From the NCBI RefSeq assembly GCF_037914945.1, contig NZ_CP149790.1, positions 147,847-211,846 of the forward strand: a stretch of 64,000 bases of DNA, written 5' to 3'. Below the pieces are notes generated by a model. The model did no database searches. It saw nothing but the letters and a program-made list of their open reading frames with translations, and was not told the origin of the DNA. Numbering within the stretch: position 1 is the first letter of the stretch; every line of letters starts with the position of its first letter. Source of the DNA: Haloterrigena sp. KLK7. Lineage in GTDB: Archaea; Halobacteriota; Halobacteria; Halobacteriales; Natrialbaceae. Shown here piece after piece: positions 43,806 through 52,534 of this stretch. The position numbers were made by a program, and so were the translations under genes.

Positions 43806-44777
43806 TCACTCGAGTTTCGCCGCCTCCCGAGCGGGCCGCGTCGGCACCGTCTCGCCGGCGACGTCCTCGTAGACGTCGAGCATCCGTTCGGCGGTCCGCT
43901 CGATGCTCACCTCGCGGGCGGCCTCGCGGCCGTTCGAGCGCTCCTCGCGTCGCAGGACGTCCACCAGTCCCTCGACCAGTTCGGCGTCGGTGGTGGCGAC
44001 GCGGGACGGATCGACGCCGGCCAGCCGTTGCCGGACGTCGCCGACGTCGAGGGAGACGACGGGCAGGTCGCAGGCCATCGCCTCCTTGACCGAGTTCGGC
44101 GACCCCTCGCTGTCGGAGGTCAGCAGGAGGGCGTCGGCCGCGTTCATGTAGTCGGGGACCGCGTCGTGGTCGACGCCGTAGACGGTCCGGAGCTCGACCG
44201 GCCGCTCGAGCAGGTCGTCGGCCGCGCTGACGATCCGCTTCGCCCGCGGGTAGTTCTTGACCCCCCGTTCGGGCGGATAGGGGAACAGCACCTGATAGGC
44301 GTCGCCGACGTCGTCCCACCCGACCTTCTCGCGGGCCCGTTCTCGGGGTTCCGGCTGGAACCGGTCCAGATCGACGCCGTCAGGGATGACCCGGCAGTCG
44401 CGGCCGAGCTCCGCGCGCATCTCCTCGGACATGACGACGACCTCGTCGCACAGCGGCGCGCAGACGCTGCTGATCGGTTTGACGGGCCCGTGGACGTCCG
44501 ATCCCCACAGCGAGAGCACCACCGGCGTGCGCAGCTGGGCGAGGGCTATCGGCGCCGTCAGCCCGTAGTGGGCGTGGATCAGGTCGTAGCCGGTACTCGC
44601 CTCACGGATCACGCCCGGAATGGTCCGGAGGTAGTCGATCGGATTTCGGTCGACGTCGGCGGCGACCTCCCCCGCCACCGGCAGCGTCGTAAAGGAGACG
44701 CCGCGCTCCTCGAGGACGGCCATCTGCTGGTTCATGAACGGTGCGTCGGCGTTCGCCGTGAGGGTGAGGACCTCCAT
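43806..44777 (-). CDS. GT4-family glycosyltransferase
   Basis: 323 residues. The same marker blocks as the 22110 protein: MEVLTLTANADAPFMNQQM, YDLIHAHYGLTAPIALAQ, VVLSLWGSDVHG, VIPDGVDLDRF and EGSPNSVKEAMAC (E-x7-E site of GT4). A cytoplasmic GT-B enzyme that adds a sugar to a lipid-linked glycan; donor unknown. It has its own octamer. Confidence 0.9.
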   Translation of the reverse strand: MEVLTLTANADAPFMNQQMAVLEERGVSFTTLPVAGEVAADVDRNPIDYLRTIPGVIREASTGYDLIHAHYGLTAPIALAQLRTPVVLSLWGSDVHGPVKPISSVCAPLCDEVVVMSEEMRAELGRDCRVIPDGVDLDRFQPEPRERAREKVGWDDVGDAYQVLFPYPPERGVKNYPRAKRIVSAADDLLERPVELRTVYGVDHDAVPDYMNAADALLLTSDSEGSPNSVKEAMACDLPVVSLDVGDVRQRLAGVDPSRVATTDAELVEGLVDVLRREERSNGREAAREVSIERTAERMLDVYEDVAGETVPTRPAREAAKLE

Positions 44778-44813
44778 TACCGACTCTGCCCGACCCTACC
44801 GCTCGTCGGCGTT

Positions 44814-44821
44814 TTGTTATA
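44814..44821 (-). promoter_or_regulatory. CATAACAA-type promoter element
   Basis: TATAACAA toward the GT4 gene, 37-44 bases before ATG 44777. Confidence 0.5.
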
Positions 44822-45177
44822 GAGCGAACAGCCGCGCTATCGATTCGATCAATCGCGGTATACGTCCTGTGACCTGGTTGAACCTTCCGCGACCAATAGC
44901 GAAACGATCGCTAGCGCTCGAGTCATCTTCACCTACTCTTATATGAATACGCGACTTCGCTGGTATCCGAGATAGCCCGTTAGATCCGTTAGAATCGAGC
45001 TGTAGACGGGTCTCGGGAACGACGTCGAGTCGGTAGTCGCCCACTGATCTCGCGCGCGCTTCCCACGCTCTCCCAGCGATCCCGAACCCATGTGTCGCGT
45101 TCCGGCGGGACGAGCGGGAGACGGCGCTCCCGCGGCGCCGACGGCCGCTCTCGCCGACCCGACCGGTGTAGCCGTCC

Positions 45178-45185
45178 TATTACAA
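45178..45185 (+). promoter_or_regulatory. CATAACAA-type promoter element, variant
   Basis: TATTACAA, 28-35 bases before ATG 45213. Confidence 0.45.
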
Positions 45186-45212
45186 AACGTCGCTCCGGGC
45201 TACGCTCTATCG

Positions 45213-46322
45213 ATGCGGATCCTCGTCTTCGCGAATACGCCCGCCCACGTCCATCTGTATCGTCACGCCGTCGACCGCCTCGAGGACGCGGGACACGACG
45301 TGCTCGTGTTGACCCGGGAGTACGCCTGTACGACGGACTTACTCGATTTCTTCGGCATGCCGTATCGGGTGTACGGCAAGCACGAGACCGACGGCTACTC
45401 GACGGCCCGGTTCGCCCGCGAACTCGGCGGCCAGTTCTACACGATCGGCCGCGAGGCGCGTCGGTTCGATCCCGACGTCGTCTTCGGTCGCGGCCCCTAC
45501 GCCGCCTACGCGGGGACGCTGACCAGGTCGCCGGTCGTCCTCGTCCTCGACGACGAACCGGGCGATTTCAACCACACCGTCTCTCGCCCCTTCGCCGACT
45601 GTATCCTCTCCCCGGCGGTCACGCGGCGCGATCTCGGCGCCGACCACTACACCTTCCAGGGATTCAAAGAGTGTGCGTACCTCCACCCCGACGTGTTCGA
45701 GCCCGACGAGAACGTCCGCGAGTTCCTCGGCGTCGACCCGGACGAGCCGTACGTCCTCGTCCGGTTCAACGCCCTCGACGCCCTCCACGACACCGACCTC
45801 GAGGGGTTCCGACCCGAGCAGCGCCGAGACCTGATCGAGCGTCTGAGCGAGCACGCGACCGTCTTCGTCTCCGACGAGGGCGACGAGATGGACCTCAGCG
45901 AGCTCCCCGCGCGGCCGTACGACCTCCACCCAGCGATGATCCACGACGCGATGGCCGAGGCCGACCTGCTGGTCGCGGACACGGGGACGATGGTCAACGA
46001 GGCCGCGCTCCTGGGAACCCCCGCGTTCCGCTACCGGGGCACCGACGACCACGAGTACGGCGAGTTCCGGGAACTCGAGCGCGCCGGCCTCGCCGAGCAG
46101 TTCGACGACTACGCCGCGGTTCGCGACCGCTCGCTCGAGATCCTCACGGACGACGGCGTCGGCGAGCGCTGGCAGCGGCGCCGTCGGGAGTACGTCTCCG
46201 ACCTGGTGAACCTGTCCGATCTGCTCGTCGAGGTCGCCCAGTCCCGCGGCGCCGTCGACCGGCTCAGCTCGCCGACTCGCGGCGCGTTACAGCCGAAACG
46301 ACGCGAGCAGCCGCGGCTCTGA
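45213..46322 (+). CDS. DUF354-family GT-B-like glycosyltransferase
   Basis: 369 residues from ATG 45213; the frame opens at 45090 but that part covers the promoter. VFANTPAHVHLYRHAVDRL, FDPDVVFGRGPYAAYAG, FKECAYLHPDVF, SDEGDEMDLSELP and ADTGTMVNEAALLGTPAF align with the 33197 paralog throughout. A cytoplasmic nucleotide-sugar-dependent transferase is the best guess. It is the last gene of the main cluster before the unrelated right flank. Confidence 0.85.
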   Translation: MRILVFANTPAHVHLYRHAVDRLEDAGHDVLVLTREYACTTDLLDFFGMPYRVYGKHETDGYSTARFARELGGQFYTIGREARRFDPDVVFGRGPYAAYAGTLTRSPVVLVLDDEPGDFNHTVSRPFADCILSPAVTRRDLGADHYTFQGFKECAYLHPDVFEPDENVREFLGVDPDEPYVLVRFNALDALHDTDLEGFRPEQRRDLIERLSEHATVFVSDEGDEMDLSELPARPYDLHPAMIHDAMAEADLLVADTGTMVNEAALLGTPAFRYRGTDDHEYGEFRELERAGLAEQFDDYAAVRDRSLEILTDDGVGERWQRRRREYVSDLVNLSDLLVEVAQSRGAVDRLSSPTRGALQPKRREQPRL

Positions 46323-46398
46323 CTCGGTCACGGGGTCCGCGGCCGGCAACGGCAAGTGCGATATGTAACCGCTCGTCCGTCGACCGTTCAGTTACACG

Positions 46399-46818
46399 AT
46401 GTATCAGAACATCCTGCTCGCGACCGACGGGAGCGAGAGCGCTCGACAGGCGACCGACCACGCGATCGAGCTCGCCGACCAGCTCGGAGCGAAGCTCCAC
46501 CTCCTCTCGGTGTCCGAGGACGGACCCCAGGCCACGGACAAACAGGACGAGATGCGAACGGACCACGAAGCGGAGGCCAGCCAGGCCGTCGAGGAGGCCG
46601 AACGGAGCGCCTCCTCGCGCGGGGTCGATACCTCCACGGTCGTCCGCCACGGCGTCCCCCAGGAGCAGATCGTCGACGTCGCCGAGACGAACGCGATCGA
46701 TCTGATCGTCATGGGGACCCACGGCCGCGAGGGCCTCGATCACCTGGTCACCGGCAGCGTCGCCGAGGAGGTCGTTCGGAACGCCACGGTTCCGGTCGTC
46801 ACCGTCCGAGCGCAGTAG
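46399..46818 (+). CDS. Universal stress protein, UspA family
   Basis: 139 residues. LLATDGSESARQATDHAIEL at the start and IVMGTHGREGLDHLVTGSVAEEVV near the end are the UspA core; G-T-H-G-R-x-G with the following G-S is the ATP-binding G-2x-G-9x-G(S/T) motif. It probably binds ATP and acts in stress responses. It lacks the octamer promoter of the preceding cluster, so it is unlikely to be part of it. Confidence 0.95.
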   Translation: MYQNILLATDGSESARQATDHAIELADQLGAKLHLLSVSEDGPQATDKQDEMRTDHEAEASQAVEEAERSASSRGVDTSTVVRHGVPQEQIVDVAETNAIDLIVMGTHGREGLDHLVTGSVAEEVVRNATVPVVTVRAQ

Positions 46819-47112
46819 CGTTCGGCAGCGGTTCCGATCGCTCGAGGAGCCTCGTTCCGAGACGGCGCGCTCTGCCGTTCGCTGACTGTCATTTCTCGGC
46901 GCGCTGGACGGCAGAGCTCGCGATAATAACCCATTACCCCCGCATACGGAATCGATAATTAACCCGCGCAATTCCGAATCCCGCGCTATCGTGGCCGCGC
47001 GTTTTCCGACGGTCCGCGGGCGATCGGCGGCCGATCGATCGAGCCGCCGGCCGCTCCGGGTAGTCCGACGTCGACCGAGTACCCGGCGCTCGCGAGCGGA
47101 GGCGGTCGGGCG

Positions 47113-50100
47113 ATGAGCGACGGGACCGCGACCGTCGCGAGCGACGTTCTCAGGGTGCTCGTCGTCGGCGACGCGCGGCGGATCGACGTCGCGACGGACG
47201 CGCTCTCCTCGCAGCTCGAGTCGATCTCGATCGTCAGGGAGCGGACGCTCGAGACCGCCCTCGAGCGACTCGCACAGCTCGAGATCCACTGCGTCGTCTG
47301 CCCGTTCGAGGCGGGAGACGGTCCGTCGCCGCTCGCGTCCGTTCGCGATCGGGACGGCGAGTTGCCGATCGTCGCCGTCGTCGACGACTCGGCCGCCGAC
47401 GGAGTCGCCGCCGAGGCGGCGCTCGAGGCGGGCGCGACCGACGTCGTCGACGCTGACGACCCGCCGTCGCTCGTCGCGACGCGGGTCAGGAACGCGGCCG
47501 ATCGCCACCGCCTCGAGACCGCCTCGGGTCGCCGCGACGAATCGCTGCTCGAGCGCTCCGACGCGCTCGTCTGGGTGGTCGACGCGGACGGCGACCTCGA
47601 GACCGTCAGTTCGGCGGTCGAACCGCGGATGGGGTACACGCCGACCGAACTCGAGCGGACGCCGCTGACGCGACTCGTCCATCCCGACGACCGCGAGTCG
47701 GCGACCGACGTCCTCGAGACCGCGGCGGCGGCCGCGTTCGGGGCGACCGAGCGCGGAACCGTCCGAATCGGCCACGCCGACGGGACCTGGCACGTCTACG
47801 ACCTGCGCTGTACCAACCGGCTCGGCGATCGCGACGTCGACGGACTCGTGTGCACGCTCGAGACCGCGTCGGCCCGCGAGCCAGACGGCCCCGCCCGACG
47901 GGCGTTCGACCGGATCGACGATCCGGCGTTCGCTCTCGGACCGGCCTGGGAGCTCCGCTACGCCAACGCGGCCGCGGATCGCCTGTTCGACGCCGACGGG
48001 TCGATCGAGCCCGGGACCGTCGTCTGGGACCTCCTCGACGACGCCGTCCGCGGTCGGTTCGCCGAACGGCTCCAGGAGGCGGCCGCGACGGAGCGAGTCG
48101 TCACGTTCGAGACCCCGTATCCGTCGCTCGAGACCCGATTGTCGGTGTCCGTCCATCCCGGCGCGAACGGTATCACCGTGTACGCACGCGAGGCCGACGC
48201 CGCGGCCGCCGCCGTCGACCGCGATCGGCTCGACCTGCTCGAGTCGGTCGTCGACGCCGTCGAGGACGGACTCGTCGTGCTCGAGGGGTCGACGATCCGC
48301 TTCGCCAACGCCGGGTTGGTCGAGTCGGCCGACGCGGAGCCGCCGGTCGGCCGGGAACTGGACGCGCTCTTCGACGACGACCTCGCCGCGGCGGTTCGCG
48401 AGCGGGCGTCGGCGACGGTCGCCAGGTGGATGGAGCCGCTGTCGGGAACGCTCGTCACCGACGGGCGGGCCGTCGACGTGTTCGTGACGCCGCTTTCCGA
48501 CGACCGGACCCTCTGCGTCGTCCGCGACAGGCGCCGTTCGGCGGCGGCCGCCCTGTCGACCGTCGGGGAGACGATCGCGACGATACGGACCGCCGACTCG
48601 CCGGCCGCCGTTCGGCGGGCGACCGTCGACGCGGCGCTTTCCTGTGCGGGCGCCGATCTCGCGGCCTGGTACCTCCGCGAGGGGGACCGCCTCAGGCCGG
48701 CGGCGGTCGAGACGACTGCCGCCGGCTCTGTCGACCTGCCGCCGATCGATCCCGCCGAGACCGACCTGCTCGAGCGCCTCGAGGCCGCGACCGAGCCCGA
48801 GCCCGAACTCGAGACGGAGACCGAGACCGAGACCGCCGCGACGGGACGGGGAACGGCCGTCGTCTTCGACCGTTCGGACCTCGAGTCCGTGCTCGCGAAC
48901 GCCGGAATCCGGGCCGAACGGGTCGTCGCCGTGCCGGTCGACGATCGCGGCGTGGTGCTCGCGACGAGCACCGAGCCGATGGCCTTCGGGGAGCGCGACC
49001 GACTCCCGCTCGAGACCGTCGTCGACGCGGCCGCGATCGCGCTCGAGGCTCTCGAGGGCGCGGCGGTGATGCGGTCGTGCCGGGCCGATCTCGAGCGCCT
49101 CGAGTCCGTCGTCGACCGCTGCCACCGGCTCCGAGGGATCGAACGGACGCTGCTCGCCGGCGAGACGCGCGCCGAGATCGAGGCGTCGCTCTGCGAGGCG
49201 CTCGTCTCCCTGCCGTTCGACGACGCTCCCGGGACGATCGATCTGGCCTGGATCGGCGACGTCTCGGCCGGCTCCGAACGCATCACGCCCGACGCCCTGG
49301 CCGGGCGGCACGCCGACGCGATCGAGTCGATTTCGGTTCCGATGGACGGGGACGACGAGCCGACGCATCCGACCGCGAGAGCGGCGACGACACTCGAACC
49401 CGCCCTCGCTGCGGACGCCGATACCGACGGTGCAACCGACGCGTGGGACCGCCGGGCCGCAGAACGCGAGTTCCGATCCGCGCTGAGCGTCCCGCTGGCG
49501 ATCGACGAGTTCTGTTACGGGACCCTCACCGTCTACGCGGAACGGTCGGCGGCGTTCGACGACGTCACGCGGGCGGTCTGCACCCACCTCGCGGCGGTCG
49601 CCAGCCACGCGATCGCCGCCGTCGAGCGGAAACGGGCGCTGCTGTCCGAGCGCGTCACCGAACTCGAGATCGTCCTGCAGGGGACCGACGAGCCGCTGGC
49701 GGCGGTCGCCGACCGACTCGATCGCCGACTCGACGTCGAGACCGTCGTCCCGCGATCGTCGGGGGGATCGACGGTGTTCTGTACCGCGGCCGACGTCACC
49801 GAGGACGCGCTCCGGGAGGCCATCGAACCGGTGCCGGGAGTCGAATCGGCTCGCCTCGTCGGTGACCGACCGGGCGCGTCGCTGCTCGAACTCGTCCTCG
49901 CGACGTCGACGCTCGCGACGACGCTCGCCGATCACGGCGGGGTGTTGCGATCCGTCGTCCCGGTCGACGATCGAACCCGGCTCGTCGTCGACCTCTCGAG
50001 TACGGTCGACGTCCGGTCGTTCGTTCAACTGATCGAGCGCCGCCAGCCGGGGGCGAAACTGGTCGCCCGTCGCGAGCGCGACCGGTCGGTCCAGCCCGCC

Positions 50101-50328
50101 CGCGCGTTCGACACCGAACTCCGCCGTCGACTCTCGGAGCGACAGCTCCGGACCCTCGAGACGGCCTACTACGGCGGCTTCTTCGAGTGGCCCCGCGAGA
50201 GCACCGGGGAGGACGTGGCCGACTCGCTGGGCGTCTCACAGCCGACGTTCAGCCGGCACCTGCGGCTGGCCCAGCGGAAGGTCTTCGCGCTGCTCTTCGA
50301 CGAGGGAACCGGCGTCAGCGGGGAATAG
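47113..50328 (+). CDS. Bat-type multi-domain regulator (PAS, GAF, HTH_10)
   Basis: 1071 residues. The N-terminal 140 residues (VLVVGDARRIDVATDAL to AGATDVVDAD) look like a degenerate response-receiver domain. Two or three PAS-like segments follow (LVWVVDADGDLETVSSAVEP near 155; RRAFDRIDDPAFALG near 260; LLESVVDAVEDGLVVLEGS near 377). GAF-like segments cover roughly 470-610 and 675-860. The C-terminal LSERQLRTLETAYYGGFFEWPR is the start of the HTH_10 DNA-binding domain, with GVSQPTFSRHLRLAQRK as recognition helix. It is a soluble sensor-regulator; signal and targets unknown. Confidence 0.9.
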   Translation: MSDGTATVASDVLRVLVVGDARRIDVATDALSSQLESISIVRERTLETALERLAQLEIHCVVCPFEAGDGPSPLASVRDRDGELPIVAVVDDSAADGVAAEAALEAGATDVVDADDPPSLVATRVRNAADRHRLETASGRRDESLLERSDALVWVVDADGDLETVSSAVEPRMGYTPTELERTPLTRLVHPDDRESATDVLETAAAAAFGATERGTVRIGHADGTWHVYDLRCTNRLGDRDVDGLVCTLETASAREPDGPARRAFDRIDDPAFALGPAWELRYANAAADRLFDADGSIEPGTVVWDLLDDAVRGRFAERLQEAAATERVVTFETPYPSLETRLSVSVHPGANGITVYAREADAAAAAVDRDRLDLLESVVDAVEDGLVVLEGSTIRFANAGLVESADAEPPVGRELDALFDDDLAAAVRERASATVARWMEPLSGTLVTDGRAVDVFVTPLSDDRTLCVVRDRRRSAAAALSTVGETIATIRTADSPAAVRRATVDAALSCAGADLAAWYLREGDRLRPAAVETTAAGSVDLPPIDPAETDLLERLEAATEPEPELETETETETAATGRGTAVVFDRSDLESVLANAGIRAERVVAVPVDDRGVVLATSTEPMAFGERDRLPLETVVDAAAIALEALEGAAVMRSCRADLERLESVVDRCHRLRGIERTLLAGETRAEIEASLCEALVSLPFDDAPGTIDLAWIGDVSAGSERITPDALAGRHADAIESISVPMDGDDEPTHPTARAATTLEPALAADADTDGATDAWDRRAAEREFRSALSVPLAIDEFCYGTLTVYAERSAAFDDVTRAVCTHLAAVASHAIAAVERKRALLSERVTELEIVLQGTDEPLAAVADRLDRRLDVETVVPRSSGGSTVFCTAADVTEDALREAIEPVPGVESARLVGDRPGASLLELVLATSTLATTLADHGGVLRSVVPVDDRTRLVVDLSSTVDVRSFVQLIERRQPGAKLVARRERDRSVQPARAFDTELRRRLSERQLRTLETAYYGGFFEWPRESTGEDVADSLGVSQPTFSRHLRLAQRKVFALLFDEGTGVSGE

Positions 50329-50577
50329 CATCAGTTCTCGCGCCAGTATTAGCGGCTTACCGCGGTTCGAGATCGACGAATCGTCCTGTAACGCCCTATT
50401 TCTTCCGCGTATCGACGTTCAGGAACGACGACGCGTGAATAGATATAGCGGTGGCCGCCGGCGTCGGTTCCGTGTATAGCGTCTACCACCATGTACTCGC
50501 GGCCGAATTCAGTATTCGATGAGCGAGTTCGCGGTAACGAGGAATTACGGCCGGTATCCGGCCGGAGGGATCGACCT

Positions 50578-51276
50578 GTGAGCATCGATGTCACCGAGTA
50601 CGAGGACGACCGCACGGGGATTCGATCGCAGGCCGACGGCGGCATCGTCACCCAGCTTCGACTCGACCACTCGTCGCTGTTCCTGCGGCCGACCCTCCGT
50701 CGAGCGACCGACGTCACCGTCGAACCCGAGTACTGGACCACCGTCGGCACGGGCCGGACGCTCGTCTTCTGTAGCGTCTCCGGCGACTCGTTCGAGGACT
50801 TCGAATCGGCGCTCGAGCTGGACCCGACGGTCACCGATCCGGTGCTCGCGGACCGCTACCCCGACCGGCGCGTCTACCGCGTCGAACTCACCGACCGAGC
50901 GGTGACGTTCATCGCGGCGACCGCCGAGGTCGGCGGCCGACTGCTGGACCTCTCGAGTTCCCGCGACGGCTGGCGCGTCCAGCTCCAGTTCCCGAGCCGA
51001 GACGATCTCGTCTCGTTCAACGACCGCTGCCGCGACCGCGGTATCTCGGTCACGGTCGACCATCTGCGACTCTCCGACGACGAGGACGACTGCGTCGTCG
51101 CCCTGACGGAAAAGCAGGAGGAACTCCTCGCCGTCGCCCACGAGGAGGGCTACTTCGACGTCCCCCGCGGCATCTCGCAGGACGAACTGGCCGACCGACT
51201 CGGCGTCTCGAAGTCGGCGGTCTCCCAGCGGCTCCGGCGCGCGATCGGCGAACTCTGCGCGTCGAAGCTGTGCTGA
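50578..51276 (+). CDS. HTH_10 (Bat-like) transcription regulator
   Basis: 232 residues from GTG 50578 (MSIDVTEYEDDR); an ATG at 50491 would add 29 residues rich in charged amino acids. The middle part (GIRSQADGGIVTQL to VDHLRLSDD) is the ligand domain usual in this family. LTEKQEELLAVAHEEGYFDVPR plus DELADRLGVSKSAVSQRLRRA is the HTH_10 DNA-binding domain. It follows the large Bat-type regulator on the same strand after about 250 bases. Targets unknown. Confidence 0.88.
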   Translation: MSIDVTEYEDDRTGIRSQADGGIVTQLRLDHSSLFLRPTLRRATDVTVEPEYWTTVGTGRTLVFCSVSGDSFEDFESALELDPTVTDPVLADRYPDRRVYRVELTDRAVTFIAATAEVGGRLLDLSSSRDGWRVQLQFPSRDDLVSFNDRCRDRGISVTVDHLRLSDDEDDCVVALTEKQEELLAVAHEEGYFDVPRGISQDELADRLGVSKSAVSQRLRRAIGELCASKLC

Positions 51277-51461
51277 CCCGTCGGTCGACGCCTCTCGCTG
51301 AACGAGCGAATTCCTCACCGTACTGAGCCGGCGAACCGATCGTCGCTGTTCGCGCGCGAAAAGGAACAAAATTCTCCGAGCCGGGTTCCGCTCGCCGATC
51401 TGGACCCGCTCGTCGTCACCTCCCACCGATCACGAGGCGGTGTCGTCGCCGGCCTCGAGCG

Positions 51462-51653
51462 TTATTCCTCGGCCTCGTCCTCGTCGTCTTTCATCGAGCC
51501 GAGCTGCGAGACGAGCTCGTCGGTCGAGGCGTCGGACTCGAATGACAGCTGTCCGTCGTGATCGTTTTCGTGGACGTTGACGGCTTCGACGTCGTCCTCG
51601 TCGTCCGCCGTCTGCTGCTGTTGTTCGGATTCGTCGTAGCTACCAAAACCCAT
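51462..51653 (-). CDS. Small acidic haloarchaeal protein, DUF5786-like
   Basis: 63 residues, MGFGSYDESEQQQQTADDED... with an acidic C-terminus ...SMKDDEDEAEE. The MGFGSYDESEQ start is shared by a small conserved haloarchaeal family that I recall as DUF5786. No membrane segment or Cys. Function unknown. Confidence 0.8.
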   Translation of the reverse strand: MGFGSYDESEQQQQTADDEDDVEAVNVHENDHDGQLSFESDASTDELVSQLGSMKDDEDEAEE

Positions 51654-52534
51654 ACACGCACTTCACCAGCGACTGTCAAAGGTGTGCCGGTTCGGCGCGT
51701 CCCTGCAGCCGGTCCGCACATCTAGCGCCGCCGACGTGACCGCCCCGTCGGCTCGGCTGACCGGGTTTCCGGACCGCCATCGGCCGCGCGCTTGCCGGCG
51801 GTTTCGACCGGAACCCCGGTGTGTCGTCGGCCACCTGGCCTCGAGTCGCGTTCCGGGGATTCCACAGCGTCTCGCTGCGAGTTCGGTGCCGGTGGCCGAA
51901 CGGCGCCCGCGACGTCCGGCTGATCCGGCGGCATCTCGGCGACCGGCCGCACCGATTGCCCGATTCATTCTCGATAGTGATCCGTTTACGGCCCCCGCTA
52001 TCAGTAGGGGTGCCGATCACGCTCGTTCGGAGCACACGCGAGTACGTGGCTCGGAATCGCCACTGTTGGAGGGTTTCGCGCGGACTCCGCCGGTATCGAC
52101 CGATCTCGATGGGCCGTGACCCGTACGCAGTTGCTGTCCAGTGTTTGGTTGACATACTCGGTTTCAAACCCCGACCTGGACGAACTCTCGTCAGTATCGG
52201 GGCGTGAATTGTACGAGTATGTTGAAACTGTGATTTCACGGATGAGTGTCTCGAATTCGATTATCGGTGAGGGGGAACGGAGGCCGACTGTTACCCGTCA
52301 ACTACCGATTCTAGTAGCCCGTCTATAGTAATGGGTGCTGCTGGGAAGGGTAGCAATATGTCCGTGTACCGCCCGTCATCTCGAACAGTCGCCACGGGAG
52401 CGCACCAATCGATGGCGCGATCACGAGTGGCCGTTCGATCTGCCGTCCCCGCAGCCGCGACGTCTCGTTCGATAACTACTATGGTGTTCCGGGGAGGCCG
52501 CCTTCCCGAACAGCCGTACGGTGGGTGATCGACG
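51654..52534. other. Long gene-poor region before glmS
   Basis: About 880 bases without a convincing gene. The second half (52100-52330) is less GC-rich than its surroundings. A 70-codon frame starting with GTG 52116 is listed separately as doubtful. The glmS promoter should be in the last 100 bases, but I see no standard box. Confidence 0.4.
52116..52328 (+). CDS. Doubtful 70-residue ORF or gene remnant
   Basis: MTRTQLLSSVWLTYSVSNPD, then LSSVSGRELYEYVETVISRM, reads in a protein-like way and sits in locally lower-GC sequence, which may reflect transferred or decaying DNA. The end (RRPTVTRQLPILVARL) looks random. I do not recognise a family. Confidence 0.25.
   Translation: MTRTQLLSSVWLTYSVSNPDLDELSSVSGRELYEYVETVISRMSVSNSIIGEGERRPTVTRQLPILVARL

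Larger units (their letters stand above)
44778..45212. other. Divergent promoter region
   Basis: Between the leftward GT4 gene and the rightward DUF354 gene, with one octamer facing each (44814-44821 and 45178-45185). The middle has an AT-rich CTTATATGAATA block near 44939-44950. A 75-codon minus-strand frame across the promoter is not called. Confidence 0.5.

Noticed and set aside
44817..45044. 75-codon minus-strand frame in the divergent promoter region
   Set aside because: It runs over the octamer promoter of the GT4 gene and begins with GTG without a promoter of its own; no family match.
46264..50028. A 1254-codon minus-strand frame opposite the large regulator
   Set aside because: It is Arg/Asp-rich with no domains. 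The plus strand holds the UspA and PAS/GAF/HTH_10 proteins.
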